The notes under the pieces are model-generated. The model was not told the origin of the DNA. It saw only the letters and a program-made list of their open reading frames with translations, and did no database searches. Below are positions 43,748 to 53,482 of a stretch of DNA of 64,000 nucleotides, in pieces (within the stretch, counting starts at the first letter, position 1; the number at the start of each line of letters is the position of its first letter). The stretch spans positions 1 through 64,000 of the forward strand of contig NZ_VTTL01000013.1 of assembly GCF_008364685.1 (NCBI RefSeq). The letters run 5' to 3'. The stretch is from Xanthobacter oligotrophicus (lineage in GTDB: Bacteria; Pseudomonadota; Alphaproteobacteria; Rhizobiales; Xanthobacteraceae). Made by a program: the position numbers and the translations under genes.

Positions 43748-43813
43748 TCCGGGCGGGCGTGGTTACGGCCGGCCCGGAAACGCCCTGAACCGAAAGCAAG
43801 GCCCGGCGGGCGT

Positions 43814-45145
43814 TCAGCTCGCCAGCCGGCGGTCGGCGATAAAGGCGAGCAGCGCCTCTTCCGTCATGGGACGACCGAGGAAGAAGCCCTGCACCTCGTC
43901 GCAGGTGTCGGCCCTGAGAATGGCGAGCTGGCTCTCCGTCTCCACCCCTTCCGCCACCACCTGCATGCCAAGCGCGCGGCCGAGCCCGAGGATGGCCTGG
44001 ACGATGGCCAGGGCTTCCTTGGAATGGTCCAGGTCGCCGACGAAGCGCCGGTCGATCTTGAGGGCGTCGAACGGGAAGGTCCGCAGGTAGCCCAGCGACG
44101 AATAGCCGGTGCCGAAATCGTCCATGGACAGGCGCACGCCAAGCTTCTTCAGCCCCGCCAGCACCTCAAGCGCCTTCTCGGCATTTTCGATCAGCACGCT
44201 CTCGGTGATCTCAAGCTCAAGCCGCTCCGGCGCCACGCGGGTGCTTTTGAGCACCGCATCCACCGTGTCGACAAGCGCGTCATTGCGGAACTGCACCACC
44301 GAGACGTTGACGGAGACGTTCAGGTCCGGCAGGCGGGAGATGGTGTCGCATGCCTTGCGTAGCACCCATTCGCCGATGGGAATGACAAGACCGCTCTTCT
44401 CCGCGATGGGGACGAACGCATCGGGGGCGAGCAGCCCAAGCTGGGGATGGTCCCAGCGGATCAGGGCCTCCACCCCGAGCAGCTTCAGCGTCCGCGCGTC
44501 GCAGCGCGGCTGGAACAACAGCACGAACTCGTCGGACACGATGGCCCGCCTGAGGTCGCCTTCCAGCGTCCGCCGGCCACTCATCTCGTCGTTCATGTCG
44601 TCGGCGAAGTAGGAGCAGGTGCCGGGACCTTCGGCCTTGGCCTGCTCCAGCGCCAGCTCGGCGCAGCGCACGAGGCCGTCGGCATCCTCCGCATCGAGCG
44701 GAGCAAGGGCGATGCCCATGTTGACCAACGGATAGGCCACCGCGCCGGACGACAGGCCGATGGGCGCGTTCAGCGCCGACTGAAGCCGCCGGGTCAGGCC
44801 GTCCACCGCCTTCGCATCCCCGACGCCGGTGGCGACGACGATGAAGGTGTCGGCGTCCACCCGCGCCACCAGATCATGGTCGCGCACGCAGCGGCGGATG
44901 CGCCGCGCAGTCTCGGCGAGGATCAGGTCACCCGCGCTCGGGCCGAACATCTCATTGAAATGGCGGAAATTATCGAGGTCGAGGCAGAAAACGGCCAGCA
45001 CCCGCCGGGCTTCCTGCGGCGAGCTGAGCGCACCGGCGAGGAACTCGGTCATCAAGAGGCGATTGGGCAGGCTGGTCACCGGGTCGTGCAGGGCAAGATA
45101 TTCCGATTCCCAGGGTCCACGCGCTCCATCGTCGGCGTCGCTCAC
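43814..45145 (-). CDS. Degenerate GGDEF-EAL protein, probable c-di-GMP phosphodiesterase
   Basis: 443 residues, cytoplasmic, no sensor domain. The GGDEF site reads D-A-D-T-F (about 97-101), so cyclase activity is probably lost, although GTP binding may remain. The EAL domain looks intact: LFQPRCD, GVEALIRW (226-228), NVSVNVSVVQF, LELEITESVL, MDDFGTGYSSLGYL, LKIDRRFV and AEGVET. It should therefore degrade c-di-GMP. The start is GTG at 45145. It stands alone between lysA and the Pat-like gene, within 5 kb of the nfrB operon whose synthase has c-di-GMP-binding repeats. Confidence 0.88.
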   Translation of the reverse strand: MSDADDGARGPWESEYLALHDPVTSLPNRLLMTEFLAGALSSPQEARRVLAVFCLDLDNFRHFNEMFGPSAGDLILAETARRIRRCVRDHDLVARVDADTFIVVATGVGDAKAVDGLTRRLQSALNAPIGLSSGAVAYPLVNMGIALAPLDAEDADGLVRCAELALEQAKAEGPGTCSYFADDMNDEMSGRRTLEGDLRRAIVSDEFVLLFQPRCDARTLKLLGVEALIRWDHPQLGLLAPDAFVPIAEKSGLVIPIGEWVLRKACDTISRLPDLNVSVNVSVVQFRNDALVDTVDAVLKSTRVAPERLELEITESVLIENAEKALEVLAGLKKLGVRLSMDDFGTGYSSLGYLRTFPFDALKIDRRFVGDLDHSKEALAIVQAILGLGRALGMQVVAEGVETESQLAILRADTCDEVQGFFLGRPMTEEALLAFIADRRLAS

Positions 45146-45400
45146 AAGTCACCCAATGCCGATCGTTGCGATGGCCCACCCGCGACCGGGACGCCCCTGG
45201 GGGCCGGCCCTTTCGACGATCGGCGCATCCACTCGTCCCCCGGCCCTGCCCGATCATCATCCTTGTCGGGTAGCTACCGTCTGCTCCCGGCATGGTGATC
45301 CCCGCCCGGCCGGGTGGCAAGAGCGATATCGCCGCCAAGCCCGCTCCCGTCAAGGTCGCGCTTGACGTCAGGGGCGGTATCCACTTCGCGCGAAACCACT

Positions 45401-48112
45401 CTAGACACCGGCACCGGCGCCCGCACCGGCGGCCGCGGGGGTGGCGCTCAGGTCGAGGACCACCCGCATCACGGTGGGATCGTCGCTGCCGGCCGTGACC
45501 TTGAACCCCAGGTCCTCGGCCAGGTGCAGCATGGGTCCGTTCTCGCGGAGCACGTCGCCGAACACCGTGTTCAGCCCGCGCTTGCGCGCATGGGCGAGGA
45601 TCTCGGTCATCAGCTGGTAGCCGAGGCCTTTGCCCTTCATGTCCGAGCGCACCATGATGGCGTATTCGGCGGCCTCGTTGTCGGGATCGGAGATGATGCG
45701 CACGACGCCGCACGTATCCCCGTTCGGCTCGATGGCCACGAACGCCATCTCCCGGTCGTAGTCGATCTGGGAGAGGCGGGCGGCCATCAGGTGGGGAAAA
45801 TCCTTCACCGAGCCCAGGAAGCGCATGCGCACGTCCTGCGGATCGGAGCGATGGACAAGCTCCACCAGGGAGGGCTCGTCCTCGGGCCGGATCGGCCGGA
45901 GCGCCACCTTGGACCCGTCGGTCAACGCCAGCTCGGACACCTCGCTGGAGGGATAGGGCTTGATGGCAAAGCGGTCGGTGCCCTCCACCCGCGTCTCGTG
46001 CACCACGATACGGGCGTCGAGGGCGATGACACCGTTCTCGTCGGCAAGCAACGGGTTGATGTCGAGTTCCGCGATCTGGGGAAGATCGGCGAGCAGCTCG
46101 GCGAGCTTCACCAGGGTCCCGGCCACCGCGCTCATGTCGGCGGGCGGATGGTCGCGGTAGCCGGCGAGCAGCTTGGCGACGCGGGTGCGCTCGATCATCT
46201 CGCGGGCGAGGACGCCGTTGAGGGGAGGCAGGGCGACGGCCCGGTCGCCGATCACCTCCACCGCCGTGCCGCCCTGGCCGAACAGCACCACCGGGCCGAA
46301 GGTCTTGTCATAGGCGATGCCGGCGATCAGCTCCTGGGCGTTGGGTCGGCGCACCATGGCCTGCACCGTGAAGCCGGCGATGGACGCTCCGGGCCGCTTC
46401 TCGGCCACCGAGGCGATGATGGCGCGGCAGGCATCCTCCACCGCGGCGGCACTGCGCAGGTCGAGCCGCACGCCGCCCACGTCGGACTTGTGGGTGAGGT
46501 CGTGGGACAGCACCTTCACCACCACCGGCCAGCCGATCTCGGCGGCGCACCGGCCGGCATCCTCTGGGGTCGCGGCCACCCGCGTCTCCACCACCGGGAT
46601 GTCGTAGGCGGAGAGCACCGCCTTCGCCTCCACTTCGGTGAGGGCGCTGCGGCCTTCGCCCAGAACCTTCTCCACCAGTTCGCGTGCCTTGGCCCGGTCG
46701 GGATCCTCGAAGGTGCGCGCCGGCGGCGTCTCCATGAGCTGGGTCTGGTTGCGCTGGTAAGAGACCAGGTGGCCGAAGGCTCGCACCGCCTCGTCCGGGG
46801 TCTCGTAGGTGGGGATCCGGCGGGCGGCGAAGCGCCGCCGGGCGCCGGCCGCCGCCGTCTCGCCGAGCCAGCAGGTGAGCACCGGCGCGCGCATGCGCGT
46901 CTCCAGCACGGTGATCACCGCGTCGGCGGCCTGGCTGCTGTCGGCCACCGACGACGGGCAGTTCAGCACCAGCACGGCATCCGACCCCTTGTCGGCGAGC
47001 AGCGCCTTCAGGGCGGCGCCGTAGCGGGCGCCGTCTGCGTCGTCCACGATGTCCACCGGGTTGGCCCCCGCCCATGGCACGGGAATGATCTTGTCGAGCG
47101 CCTCCACCGTCTCCGGCTTCAGGATGCCGAGACGGCCGGGAATGCCTTCCACCGCATCCACCGCCACCACGCCCGCGCCGCCGCCATTGGTGAGGATGGC
47201 GAGCCGGTCGCCGGTGAGCTTGATGCCGGCCGCGAGGGTGGACACCGCCTCGAACAGCTCGCGCAGCTCGTGCACGCGGAGCATGCCGGCGCGGCGGAAG
47301 GCCGCGTCATAGACTAGGTCGCTGCCGGCCAGAACCCCGGTGTGGGACAGCGCCGCCCGGGCGCCGGCGGCGCCACGCCCGGCCTTGATGACGATGACCG
47401 GCTTGGAGCGCGCCGCGATGCGTCCCGCCGACATGAACTTGCGGGCATCCTTCACATGCTCGACATAGAGCAGGATGGCGCGGGTGGTGTTGTCCAGGGC
47501 GAGATAGTCGAGCATGTCGCCGAAATCCACGTCAGCGCTCTCGCCCAGCGAGACGACGTGGGAAAAGCCGAAGCCGCGGGTGTGGGCCCAGTCCAGCACC
47601 GCCGAGGTCATCGCCCCGGACTGGCTGACAAAGGCCACGTCGCCCTTGGCCGGCATCAGGTGGGCGATGCTCGCGTTGATGTGGGGCCGGGTGGAGATGA
47701 AGCCGAGCCCGTTCGGCCCCAGCACGCGCAGGAGGTAAGGCCGCGCCGCGTCCAGCATCGCCTGGCGCTGCTCGGGGGTCTCGATCTGCTCGCCCGGGCC
47801 GTAGCCGGCGCGCAGCACCACCGCGGCGCGGCAGCCCTTCTCGCCCAGCTGGGCGATGGTGGCGGGCACGCTGTCCGGCGGGGCGGCCACCACGGCGAGG
47901 TCCACCGCAATGGGCAGGTCCGCCACCGAGGCGTAGTTGAGGGAGGAGCGGATGGCGCGCTCCTTCGGATTGACCGTGAGGATCGGCCCCTCGAACCCCG
48001 CCTCGAACAGGTTGCGCGCGATCACCGCGCCGATGCTGCCGGGTCGGTTGCTGGCGCCCACGAGGGCGATGGCACGGGGGTGGAACAAGGCGTCGAGATT
48101 GCGCGTGGTCAT
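45401..48112 (-). CDS. Pat/PatZ-like fusion: NDP-forming acyl-CoA synthetase domain plus GNAT acetyltransferase
   Basis: 903 residues. Order: CoA-binding domain (IALVGASNRPGSIGAVIARN), succinyl-CoA-ligase-like domain (DVAFVSQSGAMTSAVLDWA), ATP-grasp region (AYDIPVVETRVAATPEDAG; VVLFGQGGTAVEV) and a C-terminal GNAT domain (MVRSDMKGKGLGYQLMTEIL). Such proteins acetylate lysines of enzymes such as acetyl-CoA synthetase; the synthetase half usually acts as a sensor. Its normal catalytic His segment was not found by eye. Single gene. Confidence 0.9.
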   Translation of the reverse strand: MTTRNLDALFHPRAIALVGASNRPGSIGAVIARNLFEAGFEGPILTVNPKERAIRSSLNYASVADLPIAVDLAVVAAPPDSVPATIAQLGEKGCRAAVVLRAGYGPGEQIETPEQRQAMLDAARPYLLRVLGPNGLGFISTRPHINASIAHLMPAKGDVAFVSQSGAMTSAVLDWAHTRGFGFSHVVSLGESADVDFGDMLDYLALDNTTRAILLYVEHVKDARKFMSAGRIAARSKPVIVIKAGRGAAGARAALSHTGVLAGSDLVYDAAFRRAGMLRVHELRELFEAVSTLAAGIKLTGDRLAILTNGGGAGVVAVDAVEGIPGRLGILKPETVEALDKIIPVPWAGANPVDIVDDADGARYGAALKALLADKGSDAVLVLNCPSSVADSSQAADAVITVLETRMRAPVLTCWLGETAAAGARRRFAARRIPTYETPDEAVRAFGHLVSYQRNQTQLMETPPARTFEDPDRAKARELVEKVLGEGRSALTEVEAKAVLSAYDIPVVETRVAATPEDAGRCAAEIGWPVVVKVLSHDLTHKSDVGGVRLDLRSAAAVEDACRAIIASVAEKRPGASIAGFTVQAMVRRPNAQELIAGIAYDKTFGPVVLFGQGGTAVEVIGDRAVALPPLNGVLAREMIERTRVAKLLAGYRDHPPADMSAVAGTLVKLAELLADLPQIAELDINPLLADENGVIALDARIVVHETRVEGTDRFAIKPYPSSEVSELALTDGSKVALRPIRPEDEPSLVELVHRSDPQDVRMRFLGSVKDFPHLMAARLSQIDYDREMAFVAIEPNGDTCGVVRIISDPDNEAAEYAIMVRSDMKGKGLGYQLMTEILAHARKRGLNTVFGDVLRENGPMLHLAEDLGFKVTAGSDDPTVMRVVLDLSATPAAAGAGAGAGV

Positions 48113-48348
48113 GAACGGCCTCGCTGCTGGTGCCCGTCGGCCCTCAAGATGCGACCGACCGTGGTCCGTAACCGGGACAAGTTACGCACGGGAACACCGC
48201 AAGAGCACGTCCCGATCATACCGCACTGCAATATGATCGGCAAAACGGTCTCTTTTTCAGGTTTGAAGCCGGATTCACCGATCGGGTTGGGTCAACCGGA
48301 CCGGATCCGGCTCCGGGGAGAGGCAGGCAGAGCGGAGGCGAACCTTGT

Positions 48349-48738
48349 TCAGCACAGGCCGGAGCGCGCGAAACTGTCGCGCACGGCCTCGCTGAGCTGG
48401 TTGCCGAGGAGGGGTTTCTCGATGATGGCCACACCCTGGGCGGTGGCGCGGCTGCGCACATGAAGGGCGGGATTGCTGGTGATGAGGAAGGCCGGAAGGT
48501 GCACGTCGCGCCGGTCCAGCTCGCGCAGCAGGTCGAGGCCGTTCAGGCCGGGCAGATTGTAGTCCACGATCATGCAGCCGCCGCGCGACAGCTCGGCCGC
48601 GAGCACGTCCTCCGAGCGGGCATAGGTCCGCACGTTGAAGCCATCGACTTCAAGCGCGAACTTCAGCGCGTTGCAGACGGCCGGATCGTCATCCACCACA
48701 TGGACGACGAAGCCAGGCGCCTCGTTGGACACGATCAT
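48349..48738 (-). CDS. Single-domain response regulator receiver, candidate FixT-like modulator
   Basis: 129 residues, receiver only, no output domain. Acidic pocket VVDDD, phospho-acceptor Asp59 in MIVDYNLPG and Lys108 in IIEKPL are present. It lies 140 bases after fixJ on the same strand. In Caulobacter and Sinorhizobium a small receiver-fold protein, FixT, beside fixLJ blocks the FixL kinase; this gene is in a comparable place. Cys22, Cys55 and Cys129 are of interest because Caulobacter FixT uses cysteines. A phosphate sink for FixL is the other idea. ATG 48738 has GGGA ahead. Confidence 0.8.
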   Translation of the reverse strand: MIVSNEAPGFVVHVVDDDPAVCNALKFALEVDGFNVRTYARSEDVLAAELSRGGCMIVDYNLPGLNGLDLLRELDRRDVHLPAFLITSNPALHVRSRATAQGVAIIEKPLLGNQLSEAVRDSFARSGLC

Positions 48739-48878
48739 TTCCCAGGTCCTTCCCACGACCGGCTCGTGGGTCCACGCCGCCGAGGGGCGCACGTGGTCAG
48801 TTGGTTTCCAGCCTACTTTGGGAGGAGGCGTCCGGCGTTGCGTTAGATCAAGCGGCAGTGGCCCGATCGAGCGCCCCC

Positions 48879-49520
48879 TTATGCCGCCTTGGGCGAGATG
48901 CCCGCCAGCAGCGCCATACGCACCAGCTCGGACAGGCTCTGCGCCTTCATCTTGGTCATCACATTGGCGCGGTAGACCTCCACCGTGCGCGGGCTGATGC
49001 CCAGCTCGTAGGCGATGGTCTTGTTGGCCTGGCCCGCCACCAGGCATTCCAGCACCTGGCGCTCGCGCTGGGACAAAGCGGCGATGCGCTCCGCCACCTG
49101 ATCGCGCAGGGCGTCGTGCTGGTAGGCCTTCTCCCGGCGCGCCAGCGCGGACTTCACGGTGTCGAGGATGGCCACGTCGTCGAACGGCTTCTCCAGGAAA
49201 TCGGCGGCGCCGAGCTTCATGGCCTCCACCGCCAAGGGTACGTCGCCATGGCCGGTGACCACGATCACCGGAACGGTGGAGCCCTTCTCCTGCAGATGCT
49301 GGAGCAGGTCGATGCCGGTCATGTCCGGCATGCGCACATCGGTGATGATGCAGCTCATGGACGGGTCGGCCGCCGGCATGCCCGCATCCAGGAAATGCCG
49401 GGCCGAGGCATGGGTGTGCACCGCGTGGCCGGCGGTGGCGAGCAGGAAAGCCAGCGACTCGCGCACGGCCTCGTCGTCATCGATGACGTGGATCACCGCG
49501 GACATCCGTGGGTCAGTCAT
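48879..49520 (-). CDS. fixJ: FixJ-family response regulator
   Basis: 213 residues: receiver with [18 protein letters not shown], Asp61 in [33 protein letters not shown] and DFLEKPF. A LuxR-type DNA-binding domain follows ([40 protein letters not shown]). This matches FixJ in every key feature. It overlaps the fixL stop by eight bases. With FixL it should turn on fixK at low oxygen. An in-frame ATG at 49505 is an alternative start. Confidence 0.95.
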   Translation of the reverse strand: MTDPRMSAVIHVIDDDEAVRESLAFLLATAGHAVHTHASARHFLDAGMPAADPSMSCIITDVRMPDMTGIDLLQHLQEKGSTVPVIVVTGHGDVPLAVEAMKLGAADFLEKPFDDVAILDTVKSALARREKAYQHDALRDQVAERIAALSQRERQVLECLVAGQANKTIAYELGISPRTVEVYRANVMTKMKAQSLSELVRMALLAGISPKAA

Positions 49521-51045
49521 GAAGCGCCGCCTCCTCGCCGACCGCGCGCAGGGTGAAGCGGAACACCGCGCCGCCCTGCGGGTTGGGCTCGGCCCAGATG
49601 CGGCCGCCGTGGCCCTCGATGATGGTGCGGGAGATGGACAGCCCCACCCCCATGCCGTGCTGCTTGGTGGTGACAAAGGGTGTGAACAGCTGCGGCGCAA
49701 CCTCGGTCGAGATGCCGTGGCCCGTATCCGAGACGCTGATCATCACCATGTCGTCCTCCGCCGCCTCGGTCTTCACCACAAGCTGGCGCCGCGGCGCCTC
49801 CATCATTGCCTCCAGGGCGTTGCGCATCAAGTTCAGCAATACCTGCTGGACCTGCACTTTGTCGGCAAGCACGAGGTCGCACCTGGGATCATAGTGAAAA
49901 CGCACCTGGATACCGTGCTCCTTGGCGCCGACGAGGGCGAGGGCGCTCGCCTCCTCCACCAGCTTGGAGAGGCTCTCCACCCGCCGCTCGCTCTCCCCGC
50001 GGGAGACGAAGTCCCGCAGCCGGCGGATGATCTGGCCGGCGCGCAGGGCCTGCTCCCCGGCCTTCTCCAGCGCGCCCTGCAACATCTCCACTTTGAAGGT
50101 GCCGGCATCCAGCAGGCGGCGCGAGCCCTTGATGTAGTTGGCGATGGCCGACAGCGGCTGGTTCAGCTCGTGGGCCAGCGTGGAGGCCATCTCGCCCATG
50201 GCGGTGAGGCGGGAGATGTGGACCAGCTCGGCCTGCAGCTCCTGCAGGCGCGCCTCGGTCTCCTGCCGCTCGGTCAGGTCGCGGATGAAGCCGGTGAAGA
50301 AGCGCTCGGAGGTGGAACGCATCTCGCCCACCGCCAGCTCCATGGGGAAGGTGGAGCCGTCCTTGCGCTCGCCCACCACCACCCGGCCGACGCCGATGAT
50401 GCGCCGCTCCCCGGTGGTGAGGTAGCGCACCAGATAGCCGTCGTGGGCCTCCCGGTGGGGCGTGGGCATGAGGATCGAGACATTGCGTCCCACCGCCTCG
50501 GCCGCCGTATAGCCGAACAGGCGCTCGGCCGCGCTGGAGAAGGAGCGCATGATGCCGCGCTCGTCGATCACCACCATGGCGTCCGGCACGGTGTCGAGGA
50601 TGGAGGAGAGGTGCGCCTCGCGGGCCAGCAGGTCGCGATTGCGGGCGGCGGCATCCAGCCTTGTGCGGCGCAGCCGCTCGCCGAGCACGGCGATGCCGAG
50701 CCCCACGGCGATGAACAAAGCCAGCGTCGCCGGATCGAAGGCGCCCCCGAGGCTGCGCGCGCCGGTGGCGAGGGCGAGCACCCCCCCGCCCGCGATGGCC
50801 ACCGCCAGGGCGCTGCCGCCGGCGACCAGCCCCCGCCCGCTCACCAGCATCACGCCGGCGAGCTGGAGCATCAGCCCCTCGGCCCGGAACGGCGGGAAAC
50901 CGACCACGACGCCGAGCCCGAGGACGAGAAGCGCCACGGCGCCGCCGACCAGGGCATCGGGCCATGCGGCGCGCCCCGCCGGGCGCCTTGCGGCCGTATC
51001 GCTCACCACGCTGTCCATCCCGCCTGCCACGCCGTCCCTTGTCAC
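49513..51045 (-). CDS. fixL: FixL haem-PAS oxygen sensor histidine kinase
   Basis: About 510 residues. An N-terminal hydrophobic region of several helices (about 30-125) precedes the PAS domain ([36 protein letters not shown]). The haem-binding His is in H-R-E-A-H-D-G-Y (His201 by this start), with R-Y and I-I-G-V-G-R as in Bradyrhizobium FixL. The kinase part has phospho-acceptor His in [11 protein letters not shown] and the ATP site ([26 protein letters not shown]). I chose GTG 51045 with AGGGA ahead; 51075 and 51018 are other starts. Divergent from fixK. Confidence 0.94.
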   Translation of the reverse strand: MTRDGVAGGMDSVVSDTAARRPAGRAAWPDALVGGAVALLVLGLGVVVGFPPFRAEGLMLQLAGVMLVSGRGLVAGGSALAVAIAGGGVLALATGARSLGGAFDPATLALFIAVGLGIAVLGERLRRTRLDAAARNRDLLAREAHLSSILDTVPDAMVVIDERGIMRSFSSAAERLFGYTAAEAVGRNVSILMPTPHREAHDGYLVRYLTTGERRIIGVGRVVVGERKDGSTFPMELAVGEMRSTSERFFTGFIRDLTERQETEARLQELQAELVHISRLTAMGEMASTLAHELNQPLSAIANYIKGSRRLLDAGTFKVEMLQGALEKAGEQALRAGQIIRRLRDFVSRGESERRVESLSKLVEEASALALVGAKEHGIQVRFHYDPRCDLVLADKVQVQQVLLNLMRNALEAMMEAPRRQLVVKTEAAEDDMVMISVSDTGHGISTEVAPQLFTPFVTTKQHGMGVGLSISRTIIEGHGGRIWAEPNPQGGAVFRFTLRAVGEEAALHD

Positions 51046-51109
51046 GCGTTCCCTGCCAAAACGTCCTTGGAGCACCGCCCCTTCAGTCGATTCCGGCCTC
51101 CGTAAAACT

Positions 51110-51131
51110 ACTTAAGGGCACCGACTTAAGT
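51110..51131. promoter_or_regulatory. Paired ACTTAAG sites between fixL and fixK
   Basis: ACTTAAG at 51110-51116 and 51124-51130, the second continuing to form CTTAAGT, so the pair is both a direct and an inverted repeat with centres 14-15 bases apart. The position between divergent fixL and fixK fits a FixJ or other operator, but I cannot assign it. Confidence 0.4.
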
Positions 51132-51145
51132 GTTCGATCCGAATT

Positions 51146-51159
51146 TTGCGATGTGTCAA
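51146..51159. promoter_or_regulatory. FNR/FixK-type box upstream of fixK
   Basis: TTGCG-ATGT-GTCAA, keeping the TTG-N8-CAA frame of the FNR/FixK box (TTGAT-N4-ATCAA) with one changed base in each arm. The centre is about 49 bases before the fixK ATG. It would allow autoregulation of fixK. Confidence 0.45.
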
Positions 51160-51201
51160 TGCCGGTTATCCCTTTCTGCAACGTGATGGAAGGGTAAACC
51201 G

Positions 51202-51912
51202 ATGCCGAGCCCCGCTGCAGCGATCGCCCAGAAGGCCTACGCTCATCCCATGACCGCTCCGCGCTGGGGCGACGAGGCCGAGAGCCGCTCCCCCATCGAT
51301 GTGGTGGCCCGCCTCGGCATCGTGGCTTCTTATGTCCGCAACGGCGAGATCTTCGGTGAAGATCAGGCTGCCGACCATCTCTACATCGTTCTGTCGGGTG
51401 CCGTGCGCATCTGCAAGCTGCTCGGCGACGGCCGCCGCCAGATCGAGACCTTCTGCCTTGCCGGCGACGTGTTCGGCTGGGAGATGGAGCCCCGTCACCG
51501 CTTCTCCGCCGAGGCCGTGAGCGAATGCAAGGTGGTGCGCATCAAGCGGACCATCCTGTTCTCCCGCGCCGCCGACGATGCCGAGCTGGCCCATGCCCTG
51601 TGGGCGCTCACCGCCTCCGAGCTCGGCCGGGCGCAGTCCCACCTGCTGGTGCTCGGTCGCAAGACCGCCCAGGAGCGGGTCGCTACCTTCCTGCTCGACA
51701 TGGCGGCGCGCGCCGGCTCCGGCCAGGGCACCAGCGGCATCGAGGTGACACTGCCCATGTCGCGCCAGGACATCGCCGACTTCCTCGGCCTCACCATTGA
51801 GACGGTGTCGCGGACCCTGACCCATCTCGAAGAGATTTCGGCCATCGCCCTGCCCTCGTCCCGCCGCGTGGTGCTGCGCGACGGAGCGGCGCTGCGGCGC
51901 CTGAATTCCTGA
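51202..51912 (+). CDS. fixK: FixK-type CRP/FNR transcriptional regulator
   Basis: 236 residues. A cyclic-nucleotide-like sensor domain (about 33-120, DHLYIVLSGAVRICK) precedes a helix-turn-helix at 187-209 (MSRQDIADFLGLTIETVSRTL) with Glu200, Ser203 and Arg204, the FNR/FixK residues that read TTGAT half-sites. It lacks the N-terminal Cys cluster of FNR, so does not sense oxygen by an Fe-S centre; FixLJ is upstream. Targets usually include cbb3 oxidase and hemN, the next gene. ATG 51202; a strong terminator follows. Confidence 0.93.
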   Translation: MPSPAAAIAQKAYAHPMTAPRWGDEAESRSPIDVVARLGIVASYVRNGEIFGEDQAADHLYIVLSGAVRICKLLGDGRRQIETFCLAGDVFGWEMEPRHRFSAEAVSECKVVRIKRTILFSRAADDAELAHALWALTASELGRAQSHLLVLGRKTAQERVATFLLDMAARAGSGQGTSGIEVTLPMSRQDIADFLGLTIETVSRTLTHLEEISAIALPSSRRVVLRDGAALRRLNS

Positions 51913-51963
51913 TCGATTTTTCCCCCGGCGTGCCGCACTCTTCATCTGCGGCATACCTCCTTC

Positions 51964-51996
51964 GGCACGCGCTTCCGGGCGCGTGCCTTTTTCTTT
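51964..51996 (+). terminator. Rho-independent terminator of fixK
   Basis: Stem GGCACGCGC / GCGCGTGCC (nine pairs), loop TTCCGG, then TTTTTCTTTT. Lies 52 bases past the fixK stop. Confidence 0.93.
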
Positions 51997-52043
51997 TGGG
52001 GGTGGAAGAGCGAGCCGCGCTGCGGCCCGCTCATGGTTGACCT

Positions 52044-53459
52044 TCAGACCGCCGCCGCGTGACGCTTCTGCTCGGGGGCCGCGGCGCGGCTTGCCACCAG
52101 GCGCGTGTCGAACACCGCGCAGACCACGCGGGTGAAGGGGCGGCTCGCCTCCGGCACCTCCACCACCGCGCCGTGGCGCCAGGCGAGGCCGTCGGCGATC
52201 AAAGGCTCCAAAGCGTGGATCTCGTCGGCGAAGAAGCCGCGCGGAAAACCGTATTGCGCGCAGGCTACATCCAGATCCACCGACAGGTCGCACATGAGCC
52301 GCTCGATGACGTGGCGGCGCAGCCGGTCCTCGTCTGTCAGCGCGATACCGCGCGCGATGGGAAGGGCGCCGGCCTCCACCGCCTTGTGCCATTGGGGCGT
52401 GGCGGGCAGGTTCTGCACATAGCCCTGCGGCAGCGCGCCGATGGCCGACGCGCCGAAGCCGATGAGCACCGGCGCGTCGTCGGTGGTGTAGCCCTGGAAG
52501 TTGCGCTTCAGCGTCCCCGCCGCCGCCCGCTCCGCCATGGCATCCGACGCGCGGGCGAAATGGTCGAGCCCCACCGGCACATAGCCATGGGCGGCGAGCA
52601 CGTCCGCCACCAGTTCCGCCTGCGCCAAGCGTTCGCTGGCGCCGGGCAATGCCGCTTCCGGGATCAGGGCCTGATGCTTCTTCATCCACGGCACATGGGC
52701 ATAGCCGAACACGGCGATGCGGTCCGGATCAAGGCCGAGGGCCGCCTCCACCGTGCGGCGGACCGAGGCCTCGTCCTGGAGCGGCAGTCCGTACATGAGG
52801 TCGAGGTTGAGGGCGGTGATGCCGGCGGCGCGCAGGGCATCCGCCACCGCCTGCGTCTCCTCGCACGACTGGTGACGGCCGATCGCCTGCTGCACGGCGG
52901 GATCGAAATCCTGCACGCCGAGGCTGGCGCGGTTGAAGCCCTCGCGGGCCAGCGTCGCCACCTTGTCCGCGTCCATCACCCGCGGGTCGATCTCGATGGC
53001 GATCTCGGCGTCGGGGGCAAAATCGAAGGTCTCGCGCAGCGCGCCCAGGATGGCGGCGAAGTCCTCGTCCGCCAGCATGGTGGGCGTGCCTCCGCCGAAA
53101 TGCAGGTGTGACAGCTTCAGCCGGCCCGGCAGGTGGCGGGCCACGAGGCCGATCTCCTCCACCAGGCGCTCCGCATAGGCCTTCACCGGGGTGCGGCTGC
53201 GGGCCACCGCCGTCTGGCAGCCGCAATAGAGGCACAGCTCGGCGCAGAACGGCACGTGCACATAGGCCGACACGCGGGCATCCCCCGGCACGGCGGCGAG
53301 CCACGAAGCGTAGGTCGCAGCATCGACGGCGGGGGAGAAATGGGGCGCGGTGGGGTAGCTCGTATAGCGCGGCACCGGCTGCCCGTAGCGGGCAAGGAGG
53401 GTGGGCGCATCAAGCTTGGGGGCGGGGCAGAAAGAAGCTTGGGTCATGGCCGCGACCAT
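52044..53459 (-). CDS. hemN: Oxygen-independent coproporphyrinogen III dehydrogenase
   Basis: 471 residues of the radical SAM class with CAELCLYCGC (CxxxCxxC), an upstream HVPF, GGGTPTML, and the HemN-type start YGQPVPRYTSYPTAPHF. It makes protoporphyrinogen IX without oxygen, needed for haem synthesis under microaerobic growth. ATGs at 53459 and 53447 are both possible and neither has a good Shine-Dalgarno. An FNR/FixK box lies just upstream, and the fixLJK genes are adjacent. Confidence 0.96.
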   Translation of the reverse strand: MVAAMTQASFCPAPKLDAPTLLARYGQPVPRYTSYPTAPHFSPAVDAATYASWLAAVPGDARVSAYVHVPFCAELCLYCGCQTAVARSRTPVKAYAERLVEEIGLVARHLPGRLKLSHLHFGGGTPTMLADEDFAAILGALRETFDFAPDAEIAIEIDPRVMDADKVATLAREGFNRASLGVQDFDPAVQQAIGRHQSCEETQAVADALRAAGITALNLDLMYGLPLQDEASVRRTVEAALGLDPDRIAVFGYAHVPWMKKHQALIPEAALPGASERLAQAELVADVLAAHGYVPVGLDHFARASDAMAERAAAGTLKRNFQGYTTDDAPVLIGFGASAIGALPQGYVQNLPATPQWHKAVEAGALPIARGIALTDEDRLRRHVIERLMCDLSVDLDVACAQYGFPRGFFADEIHALEPLIADGLAWRHGAVVEVPEASRPFTRVVCAVFDTRLVASRAAAPEQKRHAAAV

Positions 53460-53482
53460 GGGGCGCCGGCCCTTGCGGCGCC

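Noticed and set aside
45314-47317. Plus-strand frame of 667 codons
   Set aside because: Shadow of the Pat-like gene.
49159-51105. Plus-strand frame of 648 codons
   Set aside because: Antisense to fixL and fixJ, which both have complete motifs.
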